Assembly (NCBI RefSeq): GCF_003634555.1 | Contig: NZ_RBKS01000001.1 | Location: 2,914,001-2,978,000 of the forward strand | Origin: Frondihabitans australicus | Lineage (GTDB): Bacteria; Actinomycetota; Actinomycetes; Actinomycetales; Microbacteriaceae | Direction of reading: 5' to 3' | DNA length: 64,000 bases | Part shown: piece after piece, positions 44,539-53,209 of the stretch | How positions within the stretch are numbered: position 1 is the first letter of the stretch | How the letters are laid out: each line of letters begins with the position of its first letter | Made by a program: the position numbers and the translations under genes | The notes under the pieces: model-generated | The model's input: only the letters and a program-made list of their open reading frames with translations | What the model was told of the DNA's origin: nothing | Databases searched by the model: none

Positions 44539-44558
44539 GCAATCGCTGGCGCGATTGC
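44539..44558. terminator. Hairpin between convergent nadK and RIO kinase genes
   Basis: GCAATCGC-TGGC-GCGATTGC, perfect 8-bp stem with a 4-base loop ending one base before the RIO kinase stop. Suitable for both strands; no T-tract. Confidence 0.55.
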
Positions 44559-44559
44559 C

Positions 44560-45423
44560 TCAGCTCCACCGCGCCCCGTAGATCTCGCCCAGGCACTCGG
44601 CGAAGATCTGCTCGACGTCGCGGACGAAGCCGCGCCTCGCGAACCACGAGCCGATGTTGCGGCAGTCGCGCTCGAGGAGCTCGACGCCCTGCGGGTTGCT
44701 CACGACGTCGACGAGCTGCGGCAGGTCGATCACCACGACGCGCCCCTCGTGCACGAGAAGGTTGTAGGGCGAGAGGTCGCCGTGCGCGAACCCGGCCTGC
44801 GCGAAGCCGATGAGGATCTCGGTGACCTGCTCGAAGAGAGGCCAGAGGGCGGCGCCGTCCTCCTCCGCCTGGGCCAGGCGTGGCGCGGCGGTGAGGGTCT
44901 CGGGGTCGCCGATGAACTCCATGAGGATCTCGGTGTAGGCGATCTGGACGGGGTAGGGCACGGCGAGGCCGCGTTCGTGCATCCTGCTCAGGGCCTCGAA
45001 CTCGGCCCACGCCCACAGGCCGGCCTGCACCTGGCGGCCGTGCATGCTGGCCCGGGCCATGGCTCGGCCGTCGCGGGTGTTGCGGGTGCGGCGGCCCTCG
45101 CGGTACTGCGCGCTGCGATGGAAGTCGGTGGTCTCGGCGCTGCGATAGCGCTTCGCGGCGAGCACCACACTGCGGCCCGTGCCGTCGGGCGGCTTGACGT
45201 CGTCGGGCACGGTGCGATCGACGAGGTAGACGTCGGCCTCCTTGCCGGTCTTGAGGATTCCGAGCTCGGTGTCGATCGCGGCGGCGCTCGTGACGAGCCA
45301 GGACGGGAACGGGCGCGGGCCGCGCTCGGTGGGGGTGGTGGCCGGCCAGGTGGACCAGCGCTGATCGTCGCCGATGTCGGCGGACGAGAAGGTGGGTACG
45401 ACGAAATCGTCGGAAAAGGTCAA
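44560..45423 (-). CDS. RIO1-type atypical serine/threonine kinase
   Basis: A 287-residue RIO-family protein kinase. ILKTGKEADVYLVDR is the flexible P-loop, VLAAKRYRS the ATP-site Lys, QAGFAHGDLSPYNLLVHEG the catalytic loop (HGDLSxYN) and VVVIDLPQLVD the metal-binding Asp loop. Archaeal and eukaryotic RIO kinases act in ribosome maturation; bacterial targets are unknown. The start is a TTG with TGGAG seven bases upstream. A short upstream frame (45490-45546) and hairpins lie in its leader. Confidence 0.88.
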   Translation of the reverse strand: MTFSDDFVVPTFSSADIGDDQRWSTWPATTPTERGPRPFPSWLVTSAAAIDTELGILKTGKEADVYLVDRTVPDDVKPPDGTGRSVVLAAKRYRSAETTDFHRSAQYREGRRTRNTRDGRAMARASMHGRQVQAGLWAWAEFEALSRMHERGLAVPYPVQIAYTEILMEFIGDPETLTAAPRLAQAEEDGAALWPLFEQVTEILIGFAQAGFAHGDLSPYNLLVHEGRVVVIDLPQLVDVVSNPQGVELLERDCRNIGSWFARRGFVRDVEQIFAECLGEIYGARWS

Positions 45424-45489
45424 CGGAAGTCTCCAGAGACGGAGGCCTGCCGGTGCTCGCGCTTCTGCGCGGCGTGCCCGTTGCTGTGG

Positions 45490-45546
45490 CTAGACGGCGG
45501 CCTCGGGGGATGGGGTGTGCGGGGTCTTCACGCTCGTCGCAATCAT
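45490..45546 (-). CDS. Possible 18-residue upstream peptide before the RIO kinase
   Basis: ATG with a purine-rich ribosome site (AAAGGGGTGG) opens 18 codons (MIATSVKTPHTPSPEAAV) and stops about 65 bases before the RIO kinase start. Between the two are short hairpins (GCGC-AGAA-GCGC and a CTCC/GGAG pair). Could be a regulatory leader peptide. Only position and ribosome site support it. Confidence 0.3.
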   Translation of the reverse strand: MIATSVKTPHTPSPEAAV

Positions 45547-45597
45547 GGTCACCACCCCTTTCGTCGTCTCGTGGCTTCGCCGTGGCTACGTGCCTCG

Positions 45598-46491
45598 TCA
45601 CTGTAGCGCTCCGCTCGTCAGGTGTCGAGAGATTCGGCGCAGGATCCGAGACGGGTCCGCGAGATCGTCGTCCGTCGCCCGCACCCGCCTCCACCCCGCG
45701 TCCGCAAAGAGCTCTGCCCGTGCGATGTCGCGTCGCCACTGGCCCCTGTCGGTGCGATGGTGGTCGCCCTCGTACTCGACGGCGAGGCGCGCGTCTCTCC
45801 ACACGAGGTCGGCGTGAAGGTCACCCTCGGCCGTCGTCACCTCGCCGTTGCACTCCGGCTCGGGCAGGCCGGCCCTCACGAGCAGGAGCCGCAGCGCAGT
45901 CTCTCTCGGTGACCACACGCGGGGCCTGATCCAGCGCATCGCCTCCCGCAGCCGCCGGGCACCTCGCCTGCTCCCCCACGCCCGCACCGTCGCCGCCAGT
46001 CGCTCGATCGGCAGCTCGCGGGCCGTCGCGTGCTTCGACCACCGACCGGCGAGCGCGTCGCCCATGGCGATGACGTCGTCGAGCGGCACCAGCGCCGCGC
46101 ACTGCGCCCAGGCCGTCAGCGGTTCGACGACCGGCAGCGCGCCCACGAACGTGCCGGTGACCGTGCCGGCTCGATGCCCCACGACGCCCGGTCGCCGCGG
46201 TCGGCCGCCGGTGGGGCTGGTCACGTGGAGCGGGTCGAACCTGTGCCCCTGTGGTAGCGGCAGACCCCAGAGGCCGGCGGCCGTGTCATGACTGAAACAC
46301 TGGCCCGTCCCAAGGACAGGAAGGACATCTCGGCAACGATCGACGAGCGAAGCGGACTCACGTGGCGCCCGCACGCCGTGGTGCGGCGTCGGTAAGGCTC
46401 CGGGCCTCAGACGGCGCTCCGGCAGGCCGAGCTCGAGCGCTTCGCCCACGCGAAACGCGCCGTCGCGCAAGAGCGGGGGCAAGGAGTGCAT
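45598..46491 (-). CDS. DUF559 domain protein (VSR-like endonuclease fold)
   Basis: A 297-residue protein with a C-terminal DUF559 domain resembling very-short-patch-repair endonucleases: ADLVWRDARLAVEYEGDHH (acidic residues and Glu-Tyr-Glu), then DRGQWRRDIARAELFADAGWRRVRAT. The N-terminal two thirds are helical, as in actinobacterial 'DUF559 / AbiEi-like' proteins whose first part resembles the AbiEi antitoxin N-terminus. Function unknown; a DNA-related role is inference. ATG with GGGAG eight bases upstream. Confidence 0.8.
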   Translation of the reverse strand: MHSLPPLLRDGAFRVGEALELGLPERRLRPGALPTPHHGVRAPRESASLVDRCRDVLPVLGTGQCFSHDTAAGLWGLPLPQGHRFDPLHVTSPTGGRPRRPGVVGHRAGTVTGTFVGALPVVEPLTAWAQCAALVPLDDVIAMGDALAGRWSKHATARELPIERLAATVRAWGSRRGARRLREAMRWIRPRVWSPRETALRLLLVRAGLPEPECNGEVTTAEGDLHADLVWRDARLAVEYEGDHHRTDRGQWRRDIARAELFADAGWRRVRATDDDLADPSRILRRISRHLTSGALQ

Positions 46492-46592
46492 GCTCCGAGA
46501 CTCCCGCAGTTCTCGGGCGCCCCGCGGCCGATCGCGCCGATCTGTGGACAACCGGGCGCATCGCGAGTCTTGTGGAGGAGGGGTATCGCACT

Positions 46593-46648
46593 CGAGTGGG
46601 CGCAATCTGACGCTCAGCCGCGCTCTGGCGTCAGTTAGCGCCCACTCG
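46593..46648. repeat. Imperfect 21-bp inverted repeat between sigma factor and DUF559 genes
   Basis: Left arm 46593-46613 (starting CGAGTGGGCGC, ending CTGACGC) and right arm 46628-46648 match as reverse complements at 19 of 21 positions, with a 14-base spacer. A second, perfect hairpin (46698-46732) lies nearer the sigma gene. Confidence 0.6.
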
Positions 46649-46697
46649 GGGATCCGGGCGGGCAACGCGCGGCGGGGGCGGGACGGCGCAGACGCGC

Positions 46698-46732
46698 GAG
46701 GGCCCGGGCACGCCGTGCGCGCCCGGGCCCTC
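46698..46732 (-). terminator. Terminator of the sigma factor gene
   Basis: GAGGGCCCGGGC (46698-46709) / GCCCGGGCCCTC (46721-46732), a perfect 12-bp GC stem 16 bases after the sigma factor stop. No T-tract. Confidence 0.7.
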
Positions 46733-46747
46733 GTACGAGTGCCGCCG

Positions 46748-47788
46748 CTACTGCAGGTAGAGCTGCAGGTCTTGCGACACGGCCTTCGCGAACATGCGGA
46801 GGCGCGCACGCGACTCGACCCGCGAGACGGCCTGACGCGACGAGTGGACGCGCTTCGAGATCTCGTCGAGGGTCATCGGCTGGTCGTCGTCGAGGCCGAA
46901 GCGCATGCGGATCACGCGCGCCTCGTCCTCCGGCAGAGCCTCGACGAGCGAGTGGATGTCGCGGTTGAGCATCGAGTTCTCCGTGGCTTCGCCCGGGGAG
47001 GGCGTCTCTTCGTCTTCGATGAAGTCGCCCAGCTCGCTGTCCTCGGCATCGCCGACGACGGTGTGGATCGAGACGGGCTCGTGCGAGCGCGACTTGAGGT
47101 CGACCAGGTCGGCGACCTCCATCGCGACCTCGGCGGCCACCTCGTCGATCGTCGGCGCGCGGCCGAGGTCGACGGTGAGGTCGCGCTCGGCGCGCGAGAT
47201 GCGGTTGATGCGCTCGACCGTGTGCACGGGGATGCGGATCGCCCGCGCCTTGTCGGCGAGACCGCGCGCGATGGCCTGGCGGATCCACCAGGTGGCGTAC
47301 GTCGAGAACTTGTAGCCCTGCGTGTAGTCGAACTTCTCGACGGCGCGGACGAGGCCCAGGTTCCCCTCCTGGATGACGTCCATGAACGGCAGGCCGCGCT
47401 GCGTGTAGCGCTTGGCGATCGACACGACCAGGCGGAGGTTCGCCGTGATCATGCGGTCTTTCGCCCGCTCGCCGTCGTGGATCAGCCAGCGGTAGTCGCT
47501 GCGGTCGGACGCGGACAGCCCCCCGGCTGCCTCGAGCTCGGCCAGCTTCTCTTCGGCGAACAGGCCGACCTCGATGCGCCGGGCGATCTCGGTCTCCTCC
47601 TGAGCGTCGAGCAGCGGCATGCGGCCGATGTGGCGCAGGTAGTCGCCGACCTGGTCGGTCGAAGCCCCCCTGACCTGGCCCAGAACCTCGACCTCGACCT
47701 CGTCGTCGTTCGTGGTGGCATCGGCGCGTGAGGCGCTCGTGGCGCCGGTGGTGTTCTCGCGGACGTGGTGATCAGTTGCAATCGACAT
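46748..47788 (-). CDS. RNA polymerase sigma factor, sigma-70 family (primary-like, group 2)
   Basis: A 346-residue sigma-70 factor with regions 1.2 to 4: DYLRHIGRMPLLDAQEE (1.2), NLRLVVSIAKRYTQRGLPFMDVIQEGNLGLVRAVEKFDY (2.1-2.3), STYATWWIRQAIARGLADKARAIRIPVH (2.4-3.0), and region 4 with the -35 reading helix TLDEISKRVHSSRQAVSRVE. It lacks the long acidic N-terminus of the housekeeping factor, so it is SigB/HrdD-like. ATG at 47788 has GGAG six bases upstream; another ATG four codons earlier is too close to AGGGAGG. Preceded by a gene-free leader of about 400 bases. Confidence 0.92.
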   Translation of the reverse strand: MSIATDHHVRENTTGATSASRADATTNDDEVEVEVLGQVRGASTDQVGDYLRHIGRMPLLDAQEETEIARRIEVGLFAEEKLAELEAAGGLSASDRSDYRWLIHDGERAKDRMITANLRLVVSIAKRYTQRGLPFMDVIQEGNLGLVRAVEKFDYTQGYKFSTYATWWIRQAIARGLADKARAIRIPVHTVERINRISRAERDLTVDLGRAPTIDEVAAEVAMEVADLVDLKSRSHEPVSIHTVVGDAEDSELGDFIEDEETPSPGEATENSMLNRDIHSLVEALPEDEARVIRMRFGLDDDQPMTLDEISKRVHSSRQAVSRVESRARLRMFAKAVSQDLQLYLQ

Positions 47789-48184
47789 CTTCTTCTCCAT
47801 CCTCCCTAGCGAGGCGAGAGCCCGTGAAGCTCTTTCGTCGCAGTACGAGTCAAGCGGTGATTTCCCGATCGGCTGAAATCGTTCAGGGCCTTCTCAAGTA
47901 ATCTCCGGGTGCGCTCACAGGTAATCCTCCCATTCGGGGTACGCAGCGAGCAAGGCTTTGACATCCGATAAGCAATGGGTGTAGGCGATTCGTCACCCGA
48001 CCGGGGTACGGATATCCAGCAGAATCAGCACGGTTCCTCATGTCCGCGCGCGAGCCCTACAGCATTCGGGTGACGGCGCGAGTGAACTCTCGATGTCGAG
48101 AAGATGTGCGCAGGATGCAACTGGTCGCGATTTCGGGGTACAGAAGGGGGACGCCGTGGTCCCCCACGGACCGCCCGAAAGCCG
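47789..48184 (-). other. Long gene-free 5' region of the sigma factor, with a tiny frame
   Basis: About 396 bases with reduced GC and no gene above 20 codons. On the minus strand a GTG (47918) with GGGAGG seven bases upstream opens 11 codons (MSAPGDYLRRP) ending at 47883, roughly 95 bases before the sigma factor start. On the plus strand TTGACA occurs near 47959. The length suggests more than one promoter or a regulated leader; nothing more can be read. Confidence 0.35.
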
Positions 48185-48391
48185 TCAGTCGGTCGACGTC
48201 GTCGCGGCCTGGCGCTCGGCGCGCTCCTCCGCCTCGGCCTTCGCGCGCTCCTCCGCCTCGATGGAGGTGTAGGCCGCGCGCTCGGACTTGTCGGCGCGGA
48301 AGATGGCCCTCATCGCGAACCAGAAGAGCAGGCCGACGAGGATCGTCGGGCCGATGGCGTAGAGGACGCCGCCGATCGCGTTATGAGGCAT
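48185..48391 (-). CDS. Small membrane protein, unknown
   Basis: A 68-residue protein with one membrane helix (AIGPTILVGLLFWFAMRAIF) and a charged helical tail (IEAEERAKAEAEERAERQAA) likely to be cytoplasmic and coiled. Start at the ATG six bases after a TACCAT box (48398-48403, minus strand), a leaderless arrangement. Found between the sigma factor and lysS genes; similar short proteins occur in Microbacteriaceae without known function. Confidence 0.75.
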   Translation of the reverse strand: MPHNAIGGVLYAIGPTILVGLLFWFAMRAIFRADKSERAAYTSIEAEERAKAEAEERAERQAATTSTD

Positions 48392-48397
48392 GCGCCA

Positions 48398-48403
48398 ATG
48401 GTA
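48398..48403 (-). promoter_or_regulatory. -10 box (TACCAT) for the small membrane protein
   Basis: Minus-strand TACCAT six bases before the ATG at 48391; leaderless arrangement. Confidence 0.5.
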
Positions 48404-48464
48404 CGTCTCGCCCCGCCCTGAGCCCAACGCGAGGTTCGACGACGAGCGAACGGTGCGAGCCGCG

Positions 48465-49973
48465 CTACTTCACCAGCGGGAAGAGGATCGTCTCGCGGAT
48501 GCCCAGCCCGGTGATCGCCATGAGCAGCCGGTCGACGCCCATGCCCATGCCGCCCGTGGGCGGCATGCCGTGCTCGAGCGCCTTCAGGAAGTCCTCGTCG
48601 AGCCGCATCGCCTCGACGTCGCCGCGTGCGGCGAGCTTCGCCTGCTCGACGAAGCGCTCGCGCTGCACGACCGGGTCGACGAGCTCCGAGTAGCCGGTGG
48701 CCAGCTCGAAGCCGCGCACGTAGAGGTCCCACTTCTCGACGACGCCCGGCTTCGACCGGTGGGCCCGGACGAGCGGCGACGTGTCGAGCGGGAAGTCCAT
48801 GACGAACGTGGGGCGCTCGAGCGAGCCCTTGACGAAGTGCTCCCACAGCTCTTCGACGAGCTTGCCGTGGGTCTCCTGCGCGACGGTGATGCCGAGGTCG
48901 CTGGCCATGGCCTGCAGCTCGCCGAGCGGAGTGTCGACCGTGATGCGGGTGCCGGCCGCCTCGGAGAGCGACTCGTACATCGAGATGCGCGCCCACTCGC
49001 CACCGAGGTCGTACTCGGTGCCGTCGGCCCAGGTGACCACGTGCGATCCTGCGACCGCCATCGCGGCGTTCTGGATCAGCTCTTGCGTGAGGTCGGCGAT
49101 CTGGTGGTAGTCGCCGTAGGCCTGGTACGCCTCGATCATCGCGAACTCGGGCGAGTGCGTCGAGTCGGCGCCCTCGTTGCGGAAGTTGCGGTTGATCTCG
49201 AAGACGCGCTCGATGCCGCCGACGGCGGCGCGCTTGAGGTAGAGCTCGGGTGCGATGCGCAGGTAGAGCTCGGTGTCGAACGCGTTCGAGTGCGTGACGA
49301 ACGGGCGCGCCGAGGCGCCGCCGTGCATCGTCTGCAGCATCGGGGTCTCGACCTCGAGGAAGTCGTGCGAGTCGAAGGTCGACCGCAGCGACTTCATGAC
49401 GTCGGCCCGGGCGCGCACGGTGGTGCGGGCCTGCTCGCGCACGATGAGATCGAGGTAGCGGCTGCGAACCCTCGTCTCCTCGCTGAGCTCGGTGTGCAGG
49501 TTCGGCAGGGGCAGGATCGCCTTCGACGCGATCCGCCACTCCTTCACGAGCACGCTCAGCTCGCCGCGGCGCGACGAGATGACCTCGCCCGAGACGAACA
49601 CGTGGTCGCCCAGGTCGACCATGGCTTTCCAGCGCGCGAGAGACTCTTCGCCGACCTCGGCCAGCGACACCATCACCTGGATCCGCGAGCCGTCGCCCGA
49701 CTGCAGCGCGGCGAAGCAGAGCTTGCCGCCGATGCGGAAGTGCACGACGCGGCCGGCGACGCCGACGACGTCGCCCGAGGCGGTGTCGGTCTCGAGGTCG
49801 GCGTACTTCTCGCGGACAGCCGGGATTGTCGTGGTGATCGGAACGCCGACCGGGTACGCGCCCTCCCCCGACTCGATGAGGCGCGTGCGCTTCTCGAGAC
49901 GCACGGCCTTCTGCTCGAAGACGTCGTCTTCGAGGTCGGGGTCGGGCGCGGAAGCGGCGGGCGCGTCAGTCAA
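48465..49973 (-). CDS. lysS: Lysine--tRNA ligase (class II)
   Basis: A 502-residue class II lysyl-tRNA synthetase: N-terminal OB-fold anticodon domain ([34 protein letters not shown]), motif 1 around [10 protein letters not shown], motif 2 [20 protein letters not shown] and motif 3 [11 protein letters not shown] with the ATP-binding Arg. A GCAGGATC motif encodes AGS in a surface loop (VAGSHVV). It ends the long minus-strand run that begins at tilS, 16 bases after the DUF2520 gene. Confidence 0.96.
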   Translation of the reverse strand: MTDAPAASAPDPDLEDDVFEQKAVRLEKRTRLIESGEGAYPVGVPITTTIPAVREKYADLETDTASGDVVGVAGRVVHFRIGGKLCFAALQSGDGSRIQVMVSLAEVGEESLARWKAMVDLGDHVFVSGEVISSRRGELSVLVKEWRIASKAILPLPNLHTELSEETRVRSRYLDLIVREQARTTVRARADVMKSLRSTFDSHDFLEVETPMLQTMHGGASARPFVTHSNAFDTELYLRIAPELYLKRAAVGGIERVFEINRNFRNEGADSTHSPEFAMIEAYQAYGDYHQIADLTQELIQNAAMAVAGSHVVTWADGTEYDLGGEWARISMYESLSEAAGTRITVDTPLGELQAMASDLGITVAQETHGKLVEELWEHFVKGSLERPTFVMDFPLDTSPLVRAHRSKPGVVEKWDLYVRGFELATGYSELVDPVVQRERFVEQAKLAARGDVEAMRLDEDFLKALEHGMPPTGGMGMGVDRLLMAITGLGIRETILFPLVK

Positions 49974-49989
49974 CGGAGGGCTCCAGAGG

Positions 49990-50739
49990 TCAGGGCAGAT
50001 CGCCGTCGTCGTCGAACGACGGCATCTCGATCGTACCGGGGCCGACGGAGCCGTCCGCCACGGCCAGGGCGCGGTCCATCGCCGAGCGCACCAGCGGCGC
50101 GATCACCCGACCGGGCTCGGGCAGGCCGAGCTCGCGCAGGATCCCGACGGACTGCGTCACGATCGCCGCCGAGAACGTCGTCGCGGTCTCCACCGCCTCG
50201 GCGTACCGCTCGCGGTCGGCCTCCTCGACGACCACCGGCTCGGCGCCCATCTCGACGACGAGCGCCTGACCGATCGGCAGGACCGGGGCGGGAGCGGTCA
50301 CGGCGCAGTACGAGTCGCGGAGGCGCACGAGGTCGATCGTCGATCCGGTGAACTGCAGGGCCGGGTGGATGGCCAGGGGGATGGCGCCGGCGGCGCGGGC
50401 GGGCTGCAGGATCGCGAGACCGTGCACGGGCGATGTGTGCACGACGAGCTGGCCCGCCTGCCACGCCCCCGTCGTCGCGAGACCCTGCACGAGGCCCTCG
50501 AGCTGGTCGTCGGGCACAGCGAGTACGACGAGCTCGGAGCGCTCGACGATCTCTTGCACCGACAGGATCGGCACGCCCGGCAGGATCGCGTCGGCCCGGT
50601 CGCGGCTCGCCTCCGACACCGCGGAGATGCCCACGAGCGCGTGGCCGGCCGCGGCCAGCGCGGCGCCCAGCACGGGGCCGACGTGCCCGGCGCCGACGAT
50701 GCCGACGCCGAGTCGGCCGGATGGCTGCGACGGACTCAC
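49990..50739 (-). CDS. DUF2520 / Rossmann-like domain protein
   Basis: A 249-residue NAD(P)-binding protein: [23 protein letters not shown] is the Rossmann motif, [14 protein letters not shown] and [13 protein letters not shown] follow, and the C-terminal helical DUF2520 half begins near [10 protein letters not shown]. The family resembles pyrroline-5-carboxylate or ketopantoate reductases and usually stands before panC-panD in actinobacteria; a ketopantoate-related role has been proposed but is unproven. Here panC/panD are absent and lysS follows directly. GTG start overlaps the PH-domain gene stop. Confidence 0.85.
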   Translation of the reverse strand: MSPSQPSGRLGVGIVGAGHVGPVLGAALAAAGHALVGISAVSEASRDRADAILPGVPILSVQEIVERSELVVLAVPDDQLEGLVQGLATTGAWQAGQLVVHTSPVHGLAILQPARAAGAIPLAIHPALQFTGSTIDLVRLRDSYCAVTAPAPVLPIGQALVVEMGAEPVVVEEADRERYAEAVETATTFSAAIVTQSVGILRELGLPEPGRVIAPLVRSAMDRALAVADGSVGPGTIEMPSFDDDGDLP

Positions 50740-52592
50740 CGGTCGAGCCTCGTGTCGACGGCGGGAGGCTGCCAGAGCGGAGCGTCGCCGGCCTCACCCC
50801 GCTCGAGCCACCGGTGCGTGCGGTCGGCCCGTGCGGCGACGACCGCGTCGGCGGCCACCGACTGGAAGAAGGCCATGGCGTCGCGCTCGTCGAGCGCCCC
50901 GATGTCGGCCGTGATCGGGCCCTGCACCGTGTGCAGCTCGACGTCGGCCAGCCTCAGGCGGCGCAGCAGCGGCCCCTGGCGGAGTCCGACGCTCTGCACG
51001 CGCGGCAGCGGCACCACGATCAGCTCGCGGAGGATCGCGCCCTTGCGCAGCAGGATCGAGCCCGGCGCCGTGCGGAACCCGTTGCGGTGCCACGAGAACC
51101 ACCTCAGCCACTGCCCGCGGCGAGGCGACGTCGTGAAACCGCCCTCCGCCCCGGTGGAGGTCATCCCGGCCTCGATGAGCGACAGGGTCCGGCGCCCCTC
51201 CTCGACCGCCCGGCGGGGCTGGCTCGCCGCGAGGTCGGCGGCGGTCTCGCCGCGGTCGAGCGCGCTCTGCGCCTCGAGGTCGACGGCGGTGAGCCCCACC
51301 AGCTCGGGCAGGATCAGCCCCAGAACCTTCGCGACGTCGTCAGCCGACCCGACCGGCAGGATCGTCGTGTTCGCCTGATTGTCGGCTCCGCGGCCGGAGG
51401 CGTGCGACGCCCGGTTGATCTTGACCTCCCACCAGCCGAACGGCCGCCACAGGAGCGGCTGGCTGAGCTTCACCGAGTGGATGCGGCCGGGCGGCAGCGT
51501 CTCGTTGCTCGTCGAGAGCAGGCCCCAGCCGATGCGGATGCCGTCGCGGGTCGACGCGATCGAGTAGCGCAGCGACTTCACGACCCGGCGCGAGTAGTAG
51601 CTGAACGATCCGAGGATGGTCGGGAAGAAGATGACGAGCAGGAAGTACTGCCCCGTCGTGGCGATGCTCACCACGACGACCGCGATGATGATCACGAGCA
51701 CGAGGGTGAAGCGGGTCAGGATCGCCGACCCGATGAGGCGCCCGAGGTGCATCCGGACGACGCTGGGCGACTCCTGCTCGGTCGGGACCCCGTAGCCGTT
51801 CGGCGAGGCGCCCGGCGCGCCGGGTGACCAGGTTGCTCCTGCGCCGGTCTCCCGCTCGGTGTCTTCGCCGAGCGGGGACGCCATGAACTCGTGCAGCCGC
51901 TGCTCGATCAGCCCCGTGCCGCCCGGAGCGGCGGGCTGCCCCGACCCGGCCTCGGTCTCGCGCACGCCGCTCGCGCGGCGGAGGATCTCGCGGCGGACTT
52001 CGTCGGCCTGCGACGAGCGCAGGTAGGCGAGCGGCACGTTGGCGTCGTGGCCTGCCTGGTTGATCTCGAGCTTCGCGGCGCCGAACAGGCGGGCGAAGAG
52101 CGGGCGCTGCACGTTGATGCCCTGGATCCGGTCGAGGCGGGCCCGCCGATTGGTGCGGAACAGCACGCCGCTTCGCGTCTCAACGGTCTCGCCGGTGACG
52201 CGGAACGTGTTCATCCGCCACGAGACGTAGAAGACGCCGACCAGGATCACGAGGACGGCGAGGATTCCGAGCGCGGCGATCCACTCCAGCTGGTGCGCGA
52301 CGACGTAGGCGACGGGGTCGCCCTCGTTGCCGCCGCTCCCGTGATCGCCCGAGTGCGGGATGAAGAGGTTCAGGAGCTGCTCGCGCGCGCTGTTGAGCAC
52401 GTACCCGAGCACCACGACGAGGAAGAACCCGCCCCGCAGGAGCGGCGTGGCCGGGTGGAGATGGTGCCACTCGCCGTCGGCCAGTTGCTCGCCCGTCGCG
52501 GGCGCCGGATGCGAGCGCGCGCGGGTGCGCCCCGCGCGGCCGCGACGGTCGGAGTCGGGCGGGAGGGACTCGCCCGGGGTCCAGCCGCTCAC
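50736..52592 (-). CDS. PH domain membrane protein (YdbT-like)
   Basis: A 618-residue membrane protein with bacterial PH (bPH2/DUF304) domains and four hydrophobic helices in two pairs (GGFFLVVVLGYVLNS, WIAALGILAVLVILVGVFYV; TLVLVIIIAVVVVSIATT, YFLLVIFFPTILGSF). PH signatures follow each pair (TRSGVLFRTNRRARLDRIQ, GLLSTSNETLPPGRIHSV, ILLRKGAILRELIVVPLPRVQSV). The cytoplasmic parts are long and polar. Acts at the membrane; exact role unknown, and the homologues of Bacillus YdbS/YdbT are linked to antimicrobial resistance. Overlaps its two neighbours by four bases. Confidence 0.87.
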   Translation of the reverse strand: MSGWTPGESLPPDSDRRGRAGRTRARSHPAPATGEQLADGEWHHLHPATPLLRGGFFLVVVLGYVLNSAREQLLNLFIPHSGDHGSGGNEGDPVAYVVAHQLEWIAALGILAVLVILVGVFYVSWRMNTFRVTGETVETRSGVLFRTNRRARLDRIQGINVQRPLFARLFGAAKLEINQAGHDANVPLAYLRSSQADEVRREILRRASGVRETEAGSGQPAAPGGTGLIEQRLHEFMASPLGEDTERETGAGATWSPGAPGASPNGYGVPTEQESPSVVRMHLGRLIGSAILTRFTLVLVIIIAVVVVSIATTGQYFLLVIFFPTILGSFSYYSRRVVKSLRYSIASTRDGIRIGWGLLSTSNETLPPGRIHSVKLSQPLLWRPFGWWEVKINRASHASGRGADNQANTTILPVGSADDVAKVLGLILPELVGLTAVDLEAQSALDRGETAADLAASQPRRAVEEGRRTLSLIEAGMTSTGAEGGFTTSPRRGQWLRWFSWHRNGFRTAPGSILLRKGAILRELIVVPLPRVQSVGLRQGPLLRRLRLADVELHTVQGPITADIGALDERDAMAFFQSVAADAVVAARADRTHRWLERGEAGDAPLWQPPAVDTRLDR

Positions 52593-53074
52593 AGCCCGGC
52601 CCGCCGCGACTCGGCGAGGTCGACGAGGCGGTCGCGCAGCCTCTCAGCCTCATCGGCCCGGACACCCGGGATCGTGACGGCGCTCGACGCGGCCGCGGTG
52701 ACGAACTTGAGGTCGCTGAGTCCGAGCGCGCGGACCACGGGCCCGCGGTTGACGTCGATGAGCTGCATGCGGCCGTACGGCACGGCCACGAAGCGCAGGA
52801 AGAGGATGCCGCGGCGCACCAGCAGGTCGTCCTCGCGCAACTGGTAGCCGGTCGCCCGGACGCGTCGGGGGACGAACGCGACGACGACGATCGTGACCAC
52901 CACGACGGCCGCCGTGATCGCGTAGCCCCACCACTCGCCGGAGAGCCAGGTGAGGGCGCTCACCGCGGCGATGACGAGGCCGTAGAGCGCGTACCGCGCC
53001 ATCTCGGGCCACTTGTAGGTCGGCGAGATGCCCGTCCATGCGGGCTCGGTCACGTCGATCCGGTCGGGGGTCAC
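52589..53074 (-). CDS. PH domain membrane protein (YdbS-like)
   Basis: A 161-residue partner of the larger PH-domain protein: two hydrophobic helices (YALYGLVIAAVSALTWL, WGYAITAAVVVVTIVVVAFV) and one bacterial PH domain (LREDDLLVRRGILFLRFVAVPYGRMQLIDVNRGPVVRALGL). GTG start with AGGAG six bases upstream; a longer upstream frame is not supported. The four-base overlap with the YdbT-like gene implies translational coupling and a complex. Confidence 0.85.
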   Translation of the reverse strand: MTPDRIDVTEPAWTGISPTYKWPEMARYALYGLVIAAVSALTWLSGEWWGYAITAAVVVVTIVVVAFVPRRVRATGYQLREDDLLVRRGILFLRFVAVPYGRMQLIDVNRGPVVRALGLSDLKFVTAAASSAVTIPGVRADEAERLRDRLVDLAESRRAGL

Positions 53075-53209
53075 TGGTGCTCCTGTGGGCCTGGGGGTTG
53101 CCGTGCGGTCGGACGCCGCCGAGCCCTCACGGGATCGAGCCGGCGCCGCCTTCAGTCTCGCAGTATGCCCCATGCCACCGACCCGGGGCCGAGCGCGCGG
53201 CGGACGGCA

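Noticed and set aside
45598-46809. Longer start for the DUF559 protein, reaching 46809
   Set aside because: The added residues are Arg/Ser-rich shadow text across the sigma-factor terminator; the ATG at 46491 has a ribosome site.
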